From the NCBI GenBank assembly GCA_905178155.1, contig CAJINV010000009.1, forward strand, positions 1 to 64,000: a stretch of DNA of 64,000 nucleotides. The letters are read 5' to 3'. Positions 44,417-54,688 of the stretch are shown in pieces. Under the pieces are notes generated by a model. That model was not told the origin of the DNA, ran no database searches, and worked only from the letters and a program-made list of their open reading frames with translations. The translations under genes were made by a program, and so were the position numbers. The first letter of the stretch is position 1, and every line of letters begins with the position of its first letter. Origin of the DNA: Amoebophrya sp. A120. Lineage: Eukaryota; Sar; Dinophyceae; Syndiniales; Amoebophryaceae.

Positions 44417-44678
44417 AGGAAGTAGACACGTATACACCACTAAGTAAGAAGCTTTGTCTTGAAAAGGAAGCGACTATGTAACAAACTAAATGTACCGAAT
44501 AGGAGATCATAGCTGTGCCTGTAATTTATGACTTTTTCGTAAAATCCAGATGAGGATACCCTATCTAAGTGTAAGTGATTTGTACAAAATCCTATTCCTT
44601 GTTCTGTATGTAAGATCCTAGATCAATGTACCTCCTTGAAGGCAAACAAATTGAATTCCTTGATGAGTAGTATTGTAT

Positions 44679-45372
44679 GTAGTGAGGTCACGAACGTTCT
44701 AATCTAGTGGTTTTTTTGACAGGCAGTGCGCAAAACGACCGGCAGTTTTCAAGCGGCCGGAAGTGTTTTTGGGCATAAAAAATTTTCAATTCTCAAGCGG
44801 CCGGGGCTTTGCCGTCAAACAAGCCCGAGCGGATTCTATCGATTCCCGCTTGATAAAACGACGCAGGGGAGCCGGCAAAAGGGGCGCCCTTCTGAGGCGC
44901 CCACCGCCTTAGTTTCTGGCGGTTTGGGCCGCCCAAAAAGGGGCGTTCAAAAAGCAGCAGTCCGAAAAAAACAGCGAAGCCGCATGGTATGGGCCCCATT
45001 TTGGCCCACATCCGGGCCGCCCAAAAGACGCCACCAAAATCCGCCATTTCAGAGGCGGACTTAAGGCCAGAAGATGCGGCGTTTTAACAAAAAAAACCAA
45101 AAAAAACAAAGTCAGCCAAAAGCAAAAAGCGAATCCGCATGCTATGGGCCCGATTTGGGGGCCCATGGGGCCGACCCGGGGGTGGGGCCTGGCGGGGCCA
45201 TAGCATGCGGCGAAGGTTTTTCGATTCGAAACCAAATGGAGGCCAGTTCTGGATCGACATTTTTAGCGACCGCCGTGCCGTCGTGCATAACATTACTCAC
45301 GATGGCGCGGTGGGCAGAGAAGTCGCTTCTGTTTTTAGCGTGAAGACAAAAAAACCGCCATGACCTCACTAC
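44679..45372. mobile_element. Candidate 694-bp element with short inverted ends
   Basis: GTAGTGAGGTCA at 44679-44690 matches the complement of TGACCTCACTAC at 45361-45372. Just inside, GGTTTTTTTG also pairs. The interior is GC-rich and differs from both flanks. It contains a strong hairpin: CCGCATGCTATGG (45135-45147) pairs with CCATAGCATGCGG (45198-45210). No clear target duplication and no open frame of note, so it would be non-autonomous if real. Confidence 0.5.
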
Positions 45373-45983
45373 CCCCGCTGAGGCGGCTATTATTGGTATT
45401 TCTGTTTCGGGCGCTTGCGCTGAAAGGAAAGCAGAAGCCACTGTGCGCAAAGGCAGTTGCAAAAGATTCTGCCGATGAAGAAGACAAAGAGCGTCCTGTA
45501 CTTGACCCAGCCTTGCGTAGAGAGAACAGATAAAAAAAAAAGCAGCGCAGGCACTGTCGCTTTGCGGAAATACGAGGCAAGTTTGTTTCCTCTCATGATC
45601 GTTCACTCCAAAAATAGAAAAGGTTTTTTTGAAATCGTTGGATCGAAATCGCGCAGAAAGATCCACAGCACAAAAAGTAGTCGCGTAGGACGGATCCAAC
45701 GCTAAACGAGGTGAATCGTTGCCAGATCATACGGATTCTGACCGTAACAGGAAAGAATATTCGCAACTCATGAATTAATTTTACCAAGATCCCAGAATCT
45801 CAGAGCAGGCACCAGAAAGAGACCAGAGTACTGAAATTCTTTGTTTGAAGATTCTTCTTTTCCCGCCTTCTACGATCTGGACAGTGCTGTTGCTGTTGTA
45901 GTTTACGAATCTTTATTCCACAGACATCATCGTACTTAATTTGAGTAGCTAAAGGCCTTTGTCGTACGACGAAAACCGTCATC
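45373..45983. other. Intergenic, nothing supported
   Basis: AT-rich spacer with only short frames, ending shortly before the next ATG. Confidence 0.5.
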
Positions 45984-46592
45984 ATGCCGAAGAGAAAGCC
46001 GGGCAGGGGGCCCTTCGTTCGCATTCCGCAATACGCGAAGAAGGAAATCCAGGAGTTGCGGAAGAAACAGAAAGCCAGAGCGGAACGGGAGGAACAGAGG
46101 TTACGGGAGGAGTACCCAAGCGATTACGAGGACGAGGAAACGAAAAACGACGACAACAAGAATTCATCTGCGGCCAATGAAATAAATGACAACAGCAGCG
46201 TCCTCGACGACGAGAAAGATGCAAATGGGGAGGAGCAAGTTACGACCCTCGAGAGGACGTTAGCAACAAGCAAGAATCCGGACGTTCGCAAGGCCGTGAA
46301 GGACTTCGTGGAGATGGGCAAGCAGCGCCGGAAGACTTTTGAGAGGTTGCAGAAAAAGGAGAACTTCTTCGTCAAAAGTGAGAAATCCGTCGAAAAACTT
46401 TTGAAAATCACCGGGAAGGACGGGGTGGAGCACGCCGTGGGGAACTGCTTCGACGAGATGAAACTGCGCCGAGAGTTTCCGGACCAGGGCGTCGGGCACA
46501 AATACTTCAGCAGTGGGAAGTTTGAAATCAAGTACGTGCTGTCCACAGAAGGGATTCCAGTCTGTTTAGTGGTAAAGAGACCGAAGGTGTAG
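45984..46592 (+). CDS. Small charged hypothetical protein, probably nuclear
   Basis: 202 residues, single exon. The first half is lysine/arginine- and glutamate-rich with coiled-coil character (KEIQELRKKQKARAEREEQRL) and an Asn/Asp-rich linker. The second half looks folded, with VRKAVKDFVEMGKQRRKTFER, then VEHAVGNCFDEMKLRREF and a C-terminal strand pair (KFEIKYVLSTEG, PVCLVVKRPKV). I recognise no family. The start MPKRKPGRGPF is the first ATG and gives a basic N-terminus that could act as a nuclear signal. Confidence 0.6.
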   Translation: MPKRKPGRGPFVRIPQYAKKEIQELRKKQKARAEREEQRLREEYPSDYEDEETKNDDNKNSSAANEINDNSSVLDDEKDANGEEQVTTLERTLATSKNPDVRKAVKDFVEMGKQRRKTFERLQKKENFFVKSEKSVEKLLKITGKDGVEHAVGNCFDEMKLRREFPDQGVGHKYFSSGKFEIKYVLSTEGIPVCLVVKRPKV

Positions 46593-47261
46593 GAACTAAA
46601 AGGCGAAGAAGCGCAGCACGTCTTTGTAAACTTTATTGTTGAACATGAACTTGCGAACTGTGGCATTGAAACTTGTTGCGGCCAGCGCTCATGCTCTTGC
46701 ACAAGCGAGAATATCACAAAATGAGTGAAAACAATGACGGCCGCGTAACGGATGAAGATTCTAAAGGTATTCGCGGCTGTTCGCCTCTGCTGTTCCTGTT
46801 CTGTTCTTGCCAATCGTTTCCTTTTTTAGAGGCAGACGCATGATGTTCCATTTTTTTCACCTTGGCGTCCAATAGAGTTGTCACAGTGCCAAAGAAGCTT
46901 GCGCTAAATTGTTTTTTTGGACCGAGAGAGTTTTTCTTTTTGTGCCACTTCGTCCTTTTTTGTCGTTGTCTTCGAGAAGTTTTGTGCGTTTCTTTCTTTT
47001 TTTAGTTTCACTTTTAAAGTGAAACATGGCATTAAAATCAATCGATGTTTTTCCATGCAGTGGCAGTTGGGCACGTAGATCCCCGTGCTCCATTTCGCAA
47101 GCTCTACCATCCGTCGACACCAGTTTTTTTGAAAAAAATTTTCAAGCTTTACTGGACCAGCCGCTTCCCGTCACCTTCGTATTCGTTTCTTCTTTCGTAT
47201 TCGTTAAGACTATTGAAATTTGCGTCGGCTTCTGCTTTCGACGAAAGCTGCAACTCAGAGT
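46593..47261. other. Intergenic, nothing supported
   Basis: AT-rich spacer with pyrimidine tracts between the charged protein and the acyl-CoA synthetase start. Confidence 0.5.
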
Positions 47262-50200
47262 ATGATTGCGACTAGAAGTCTGGAAGATGAAATTACACCT
47301 CTAGTCCCCGATTGTTTCGCATCGACGCAGCAAGTATTCAACGAAAACGTGCGTAAGACGGATATCATGAGCGACCCGGCAACGGCCACCCACGAGCACG
47401 TGGCGACCACGGGCACTCTGCTGCAAGTCGGCGGAGATGCCATCCCCGTTTCCGCGGTGAAGTCAACGGTGAGTAACAAGGCGGGGGTCGTGAAGAAGGC
47501 AAGCGGTATCAAGCACCGCAGCCACACGGGCGGGGCGGCGCGGTTCGAGCGGGACTCCCGAGATTCGGTCGTGTTTGGAGGGGACAAGAAAACGTTCCGA
47601 AAAACGGGGTTCTTCAAGGGCAAGGAGGGCCTCAAGCAGCCTAAGTTCCGGAAAACCGGGTTTGCGCTGCCGATGAAGGAAGTGCTCACCACGAACGAGT
47701 TTTTCGTGGACTACAATGCCGCGAGGGCACAGATTGAGCGGGAAGCTATGCACAGGGGAGTTCCGGGTGAGCAGAGTGGATCAAAGGCTTTATTTGTTCT
47801 TGAGCTGGACCTCTATCGATTCAATTTCAATCTGTGATTCTGGTTGTACTTGAGAAGTTGTCGCTTTAGGGGCAAGGGGATGATTGATTATCGTTCTTCA
47901 GAGTGGTTCTTCGCACTTTTAGACCTGACACTAAACCAAAACCACAGCGTCGTTCACGACCACCCAGAAGAACGCGGGCAAGCAGATTTTTCACTCGAAG
48001 AAGGGTCCGGCCGCGACAGAGGGCGAGTCGTTTTGCAATGCGCTGGAGCGGTCCGCGGAGTTGGCGCCGGACCGCGCGGCGTTGCTGGTGGAGCGACCGC
48101 TTCCGGAGGCGGGAACGCGGGACGAAGCGTATTGAAAGGAAAAATCCCCCCCCCATATTGAAAGCGCGTCCTTCTGAAGATTTGCGATGCATATTTGTGA
48201 CCACAAATCCTGTCTGTCTTGCAAGAGAGCAAAGGCAGAGAGCCCACCGCGTTATGCAGGCGGTTTGTAATGCTGCAAGGCCTACAGGGCAGACGCCTGC
48301 CATGCTAAGCGCCCACCTCTAAGCGCCCCTCTCCAGGCTTTGCATCTGCCTGCAGTCCTCTACTGCAAGACAAATCTGATTTGTGTAGGCAAATCCAGCA
48401 TCACGAATTTCCCTTCTCGATATGGGGAAGGGGGATTTTTCCTTCTGATAAAGCGCTGCCACTGGAGCAGTGGTCGGTGTGGACCTACCAGGAGTACCGG
48501 GACGACGTGTGTCAACTGCAAAATTGTCTGGGTCTGGAAGATTGCAACTTGTCATGCTGTTTTTGGACTCTACAAAAATTTGTATTGCATGACCAGCAAG
48601 AGGGGTGCAATTTGTGCTACATGGACAGGGCATTTGTCATGCGGAAGGTGCATCAAGTTCAGGAAGCCCTCTAAAAGTCTGCGATGCTAGGTCATGCATT
48701 ACAGGCATCATGGGTCATGAGAAAAACAAATCTTGCATTCTTCCAGACCCAGACACTTTTGCATTTGATAACGTGCGGTCGATGGCCATCTCGTTTCTGA
48801 ACGACCTGAAGCCGCTGAAGGACCTGCCGTGCTACCAGAAGCTTTCCGAGTTGGAGCGCGCGAGCTGGCTCGAGAACGACCTGGACCCCACCGTGTGCAT
48901 CTTCGGGTTCAACGCCCCGGAGTGGAGCATCAGCGCCATGGCGGCCATCTACTGCGCGGGGTTGTTCTGCGGCATCTACCCGACGGACACGCAGGAACTA
49001 TCAACTGTAAAAATGTCTGGGTCTGGAAGATTCTGACACTTGTCATGCACGTTTTGAATGAGCCGCGATGTCTGTGATGCATACCCAAGCAATACAAATT
49101 TTTTCAGGGCTTCTTGATCGTTGCCTATTCTGCATGACAAATGCCTTCTCAGTGTAGCAGAAATTGCATTCCCTTTGCTACTCATGCAATACAGATTTTT
49201 TTTGGAATTCAAATGCAGCATGACAAACTTGTATTCTTCCAGACACAGACATTTTTGCATTTGATAGGAACAGGTGCAGTACAAGGTCGACCACAGCTAT
49301 GCAAGAAAAAAACTGTGTAAGTGTAAATCTGTGATGCAGAACATGCAACAGAGTTACAGCTGTCATGCCAGACAGCGATGCAGTCCTCTTTTCATGTGTG
49401 TTTTCCCTTACAAACCACGCATGACAGGTTTTCTCTGTCATGTAGAGCAAATTTGTGATGCTGTCAGCCAAAGAAAGTTACACTAACACAGTTTTTTTCT
49501 TCGATAACAGCAACGCTTCGGTGGTGGTGGTCGACATGACAGAGGGCGAAAAGAAGTACCAGGCCGTCGCGGACTCGCTCGAAAACTGCCCGACAGTGCA
49601 ACTGGTGCTCGTTTGGGGGGAGATGAACCGCGACCAGTTTTTTGGTCCCGGGAAAACGGAAAAGGAGTTCACCCGATCGGACGGCTCCGTCGTGATTGTG
49701 CGTTCCTGGACCGCCCAGCTGCAGCGCGGCCGAGACAACAGCGACGACGACTCCGAACTGATAGACCGCATGGAGTCCATCGACCCCTCGCAGTGCTGCT
49801 GCCTCGTCTACACGTCGGGCACCACTGGGTGGCCCAAGGGCGTCATGTTGTCCCACGACAATCTCAGCTATTCCGGTACTTACGATTCGTTTTGATATTT
49901 ACACTGTATAGAAATTTTGTATATGCAACGTGATACCTTTGGGTTTCCCTTCTCATGAATTGTTTGACAAAGACACTACACACAGAATTGTATGATAATT
50001 ACTACGGAACTTATATATTCGAAAAGCGAATGTGAACCGCCATTGTCAGGTGCTGCGGCTTGCGACCCAGAATACGGGTGGCACCGCACGTATGGCAGCT
50101 GCGGAGAGGAGCGGCTCGTGTCGTACTTGCCCCTCTCCCACATCGCCGGCACTATTTGCGATCTGCTAGCTCCGCTGTACGTGACCGCACTCGGACGGAG

Positions 50201-53200
50201 GAACAAGTTAAACCCGAAAGCTGAGGAAGAGGGCGACGTTGGCTACGTCTCGGTGTACTTCGTGCGCCCGTACGACATGAGGGTCGGCACGATGAAGAAT
50301 CGGATCCTGCTCTGCCGTCCCACGGTGTTCTTCGGGGTTCCTCGCGTGTACGAAAAACTGATGATGGGTGTGCAGCTCGTGCTCGCGAAGAAAACCAAGG
50401 GCTACGTCGGCGGCTGCATCGGCGCGCTCATCAACCGGGCACGCCGGGCGTGCCTGAAAACCTACCGAGCGATGGAGCACGACAACTTGGATTTGATTGC
50501 GGCAGGCGACAAGACTGCTTTGCAGCCGAACTCCTGGAGTTCGTGGTGGGAGAAAATATTGATCTTCAAAATTCGCAAAAACCTTGGCCTGGACCAGACG
50601 CGCATCTTCATGACTGGGGCGGTATAGTAGAGTTTGCTCATAGAAGCGGCATACTTATTACGAACAATTTTTCCTCACGCGGGCTTGAATTTTGTTTTTT
50701 TGGTCTCTGTCATGATTGATCTTCGGTTCGTTGGCGCGATGTCACGGCCTCTGGTTCGGTCGAACAATATTCAAAAAAAAATCTTCCCAGGCTCCGATGC
50801 CCCCCGCGGTGCAAGAGTTTTTTCTTTCTTTCGGTATCCGCGTTTCCGATACGTATGGTATGTCGGAGTCCTGCGCTGCAGTTACTGTTTCGCAGGCGGA
50901 ATCCAGCACCCCTATGCTTCCGGTCGACTTCTACAAAAATCTGTCGGAGCGCAGAGAAAACGCCAAGTGCGGCGTGCTCGGGAAGCCGCAAGCGGGCGCG
51001 GAACTGGCCATTATGACGGAAAAGGCACCGGGCGTGTACTGATTTTTCTTTCGAGAATATAGTGATCCCGAGTGTATCATCAATTTCGGTACCTAGAAGC
51101 AGCACTGCCTCGTGCTGAAGATGAAATGTCTATACTCATAAACTACTCTTTCTGTAGTTCCACTAAAATACACCTTCTCAGCTTCGTCCGCTGCCCGCCG
51201 GCCTCGAACATAGAGAACCCCGAGTTGGACAGTCAGGGCGAGATCTGCTACCGCGGGCGGCACATCATGCTGGGGTACCTGGCGAATCCCCGGTTCGGCG
51301 CGGACCACGTGAGGGAGATCGAGGAGAAAAACCGCGCCACGATTATGACCTGCTCAAACGTTACAATCTCAAACGCTACAATAGAATCTGAGATTTGTCT
51401 TGCATGATCAACATGACAGACTCGGACAGCATTCCACTTTCTGCAATACAAATTTCGCCAGATTGTAGTGCGGATTGGGTGGACTCTAGAACTTGTCATG
51501 CGTAATCCTGTGGGAGTAGGGTAGAGCATGCACTTCTTGCAACACAAGTTCCAGATTCTATTGTAACGTTCGAGATTGTAACACTTGAGCAGGTTATAAC
51601 GATCGACCAGGACGGCTGGCTCCACAGCGGAGACAAGGGCTGCCAGAACTTTGACGGCTTCGTGAAGCTGACGGGGCGGTACAAGGAACTGCTGATCTCT
51701 GCTACTACAGTGAAAAATGCCCCCACCCCCAAAGTCGCACAAACTTGTGATGCGAAGTTTCCAAATGCAAACCTTTTGTCATGCAGATGCATGAAAGAAG
51801 TAGGAATCTTTCTGATGCAGAGTCTAGGCCTGTATCGCATCGCTTGCATGACAAGCGCCACTTTTGTTGGGATCTTTTGCAATACAAATGTTTGCTATTC
51901 ACGATTGGAAATCTGTGATGCTGATAGGTGCAAGAGGGCGAGTGTTTCATTTGGAAAGGTTTGCAATACACATGCTCCCAAGTTCGGGGATGGGGGCACT
52001 TTTCAACTTGATCTCCGCCGGGGGCGAGAACATTGCGCCCGTGCCGATCGAGCAGTCGTTGAAGGCCTTGGTTTATCCAAGAAAAAAAGTGTGTAGGTGT
52101 AACTTTTTTGCAGAACCAGCATCACAGATTTGTTTTGCATGACAGAGAAAACCTGTCATACGTAGCTAGTAAGCGAAAACACGTATAATTAAAATAGCCT
52201 CTGATGCATATCCGGCATGACAAGCGTAACTGTATTGCAGCATCTGCAAGACAAATACACAGTTTTTTTCTTGCATACGGTTCCGGGGGTGTCCAACGTG
52301 GTCATGATCGGGGACAAGCGGCAGTACAACGTGATACTGGTCACCCTGCTCGTCAAGGGCAACACCGGCGAACTGCCCGGAACAAACGAGCTGATGGGTC
52401 CGGCGCTGCAGGTCTCGCCGAACTGCGCAACGACCCTGGACGCCAGGGACGATGCCATCTGGAAGGAAAAAATTGAGTCCGCGATCAAAAAGGTATCTTT
52501 GTGCTTTGGAGATCGTAAATCTTTTTGATTGATGTCAAAGGCGCTGGAGCGGTCGTGCTTCAGCGCATATGTGCTTCGCTTAAGTGCTTCGCTTGGTTGC
52601 TGAAGTGCTTCAAATCGCTTAGGTGCTTCGATCGTGTAAAAAAATGCTTTTATCGCTACAGTGTGTCGCTTAAGTGTTTCGCTTAAGTGTTTCGCTTAAG
52701 TGTTTCGCTTAAGTGTTTCGCTTAAGTGATTCGCTTAAGTATTCAGTGCTTCACTTAAGTGTTTCACCTAAGTGTTTCACCTAAGTGTTTCGCCTAAGTG
52801 TTTCGCCTAAGTGTTTCGCTTAAGTGTTTCGCTTAAGTGTTTCGCTTAAGTATTCCAGTGCTTCGCCTAAGTGTTTCGCCTATGTGTTTCGCTTATGTGT
52901 TTCGCGTAAGCGTTTTGCCTAAGTGTTGCGCTTAAGTGTTTCGCTTTGCTGAGGTGCCTCGCTGCTGAAGTTCCCCTCTTGAGTGGCGCTTCGCTTAAAT
53001 TAGTGGTGCTTCGCTTAAGTAGTGCGCTGCTAAAGTAGTGCGCTGTTTAACTAGTGCGTTGCTTAGGTAGTGCGCTGCTTAAGCAAAGCGCTGCTTAAGT
53101 AGTGCGCTGCTTAAGTAGTGCTTCAGTAGTGCACAGCTTAAGCAGTGGCTCGCTTCAGTAGTGCTTCATCAGTGCGCCGCTTAAGTAGTGCGGTCCTTAG

Positions 53201-53734
53201 GCAGTGCCTCGCTTCAGTCGTGCCTCGCTTAAGTAGTGCCTCGCTCAAGTAGTGCCTCGCTTAAGCAGTGCTTCGATTCTTAAGTAGTGCTTCCTCTAAG
53301 TCGCTTAAGTAGTGCTTCGGTTGAACTTGAACAGTGTTGCGCAGTAACTCGCGCGTCGCATAAGCAGTGCGTCGCTGCGGTCGCAGTGCTTCGCTTCAAG
53401 CTCAAGTGCTTCGCGTATGTCCTCGCTCAGGCGTGTTCAGCTGGAGTGCTTCGCTGAGGCGCGGCGTCTGCTTTTGAGTGCAGTGCCTAAGGGCTTTCCT
53501 CCAATAAATCATTCGCTTGAAGATGAAGTCCTGCAAATGGAATTTGAAATATGTCACCACCTGCAGGTGAATGCCGATAGCGTGGTGTGCGCCAACAACG
53601 CGTGGAAGGTGCAGAAGTTTGCGATTCTCCCGAGGGACTTCTCGGTCGAGACGGGCGAGCTGACCGGAACGATGAAGCTCAAACGGGACGATATTGCGCG
53701 AATCTGGGCAGATGAAATCGAGAAACTGTATTGA
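47262..53734 (+). CDS. Long-chain acyl-CoA synthetase, ACSBG/bubblegum-like, 13 exons
   Basis: Activates fatty acids to acyl-CoA via an acyl-AMP intermediate. Exons: 47262-47766, 47948-48129, 48456-48509, 48776-48998, 49272-49297, 49512-49875, 50050-50621, 50791-51035, 51182-51343, 51604-51699, 52016-52073, 52283-52492 and 53567-53734. Together they make exactly 955 codons. Five introns are GT-AG and seven are introner elements. Landmarks in order: [22 protein letters not shown], the AMP-binding loop [41 protein letters not shown], the adenine-binding [15 protein letters not shown], and [21 protein letters not shown], which is closest to bubblegum-type enzymes. About 170 residues precede the catalytic domain, including two FRKTGF motifs; they are absent from typical family members. 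An internal ATG at 47367 is an alternative start. Membrane association is likely but no helix is visible. Confidence 0.93.
48130..48450 (+). mobile_element. Introner element, family B (321 bp), acyl-CoA synthetase intron 2
   Basis: Starts TATTGAAAGGAAAAATCCCC and ends GGGGGATTTTTCCTTCTGATA-like. Target duplication AAGCG at 48125-48129 and 48451-48455. Removal joins GAC GAA GCG to CTG CCA CTG. Confidence 0.95.
48510..48770 (+). mobile_element. Introner element, family A (261 bp), acyl-CoA synthetase intron 3
   Basis: Starts TGTCAACTGCAAAATTGTCT, ends with TTCCAGACCCAGACACTTTT then GCATTTGATA. Target duplication ACGTG at 48505-48509 and 48771-48775. Removal joins GAC GAC GTG to CGG TCG ATG. 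Confidence 0.95.
48999..49266 (+). mobile_element. Introner element, family A (268 bp), acyl-CoA synthetase intron 4
   Basis: Starts TATCAACTGTAAAAATGTCT, ends CAGACATTTTTGCATTTGATA-like. Target duplication GGAAC at 48994-48998 and 49267-49271. Removal joins ACG CAG GAA C to AG GTG CAG. Confidence 0.95.
49298..49506 (+). mobile_element. Introner element, family C (209 bp), acyl-CoA synthetase intron 5
   Basis: Starts TATGCAAGAAAAAAACTGTG and ends CACAGTTTTTTTCTTCGATA. Target duplication ACAGC at 49293-49297 and 49507-49511. Removal gives [12 protein letters not shown], the expected family sequence. Confidence 0.95.
51344..51598 (+). mobile_element. Introner element, family D (255 bp), acyl-CoA synthetase intron 9
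   Basis: Starts TATGACCTGCTCAA and ends TTGAGCAGGTTATA; the inverted ends extend through ACAATCTC and AATAGAATCTG. Target duplication ACGAT at 51339-51343 and 51599-51603. Removal gives [13 protein letters not shown]. Confidence 0.94.
51700..52010 (+). mobile_element. Introner element, family E (311 bp), acyl-CoA synthetase intron 10
   Basis: The inverted ends carry GTGAAAAATGCCCCCA on the left and TGGGGGCACTTTTCA on the right. The direct repeat TGATCTC is at 51693-51699 and 52009-52015, so the 5-base duplication is probably ATCTC. Its ends are less TAT/ATA-like than the other families. Removal gives [14 protein letters not shown], the expected family motif. Confidence 0.9.
52074..52277 (+). 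mobile_element. Introner element, family C (204 bp), acyl-CoA synthetase intron 11
   Basis: Starts TATCCAAGAAAAAAAGTGTG and ends CACAGTTTTTTTCTTGCATA. Target pair TGGTT/CGGTT (one mismatch) at 52069-52073 and 52278-52282. Removal joins AAG GCC TTG GTT to CCG GGG GTG. Confidence 0.92.
52555..53460. repeat. 13-bp CTTAAG minisatellite inside the last acyl-CoA synthetase intron
   Basis: The GT-AG intron 52493-53566 is mostly made of imperfect repeats. In the first half the unit is CTTAAGTGTTTCG (13 bp), best seen at 52670-52740 and 52800-52850. In the second half it drifts to GCTTAAGTAGTGC-like units. The central CTTAAG is palindromic. Such a tract is prone to length change. Confidence 0.92.
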
Positions 53735-54688
53735 GTCCGCGAGCCCTAGTCGCCGGAGGAGCATACAGAATGACGGGTCGACAGGATGTGCACACACATT
53801 TTTGACCAGCGACGACCTGTCACCACGGGCGTCTTGTAAGTTTACAAGTTTTTTATTCTCACATGGCTGAACGAACATTTTCAGATTCAGTGCGATGAAA
53901 TTGTAGTATTGTGAAATGTCACTAAGTACTACCTAGATGGCATGGAAATGCAAATTGACATATATCAAAAATGAAACTGTAACTGTTAAACTCCAACATG
54001 GAGACTTAGTGAGCCAAACCAGGAATGCGTAAAATTCAGTATCAGTTTCGACAATTTTGTTTTATACCACTACACTCTCGACAAACAACATGGAGAAGCG
54101 GTTTAGTATGAAAGATTGGAAGAATAGAAATGAAATTACTTAGAAATAAAGTATGTAAGATAGATAATGATGGGTTCACTTTCAAGCGCTAACTACAACT
54201 CTGGGTCATTGTGCGAAACCCAAGCCTTCCGCAGAGAAGATTTACTTGGATCATCAGCCAGCTTGCTTGGGACATGCACATGTTTGCTGGTCGACTGTAT
54301 AATACGCATGTTTTTATTCTTGAAGTTAGGCTTAGGCAAACGCAAAAACGAATGAATGTCGAAGATGGAAATAATTGTCAAGTTGTTCTTGTTTGCTTTT
54401 CGCTTTGTACTATATCTTGTCGCTGTCACCTTAGGTCGTTGCTCCTATTCGCTTGTCGCAAGAAACTTTGTCGTGGTCACAAGTAGATTCGAAAGAAAGT
54501 AAGTCGTTGCCATTCGCTCGTCATCGTGCGTCGTCACGCGTGTTTCTCATATCGCAAGTTTTGATCGCGTGCCGCAGAACATCAGCAGTCGCAGCCCGGT
54601 ACGGAAATCCCTCGCAAGTGACTGTAGTGCGACAAAGTCTTGGAGAGTAGGAACTCTTCAAAATAAAACACACGCACGAATTTCCAAG
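53735..54688. other. Intergenic, 0.95 kb, nothing supported
   Basis: AT-rich spacer with only short frames. The frame of the next gene is open from 54569, but without an ATG before 54689. Confidence 0.5.

Noticed and set aside
51700-52010. Placing family E as an ordinary intron
   Set aside because: The direct repeat, inverted ends and exact restoration of the [14 protein letters not shown] motif fit an introner better, though its ends depart from the TAT/ATA rule.
52493-53566. CRISPR-like reading of the repeated tract
   Set aside because: Units are 13 bp, contiguous without unique spacers, and lie inside a eukaryotic GT-AG intron; it is a minisatellite.
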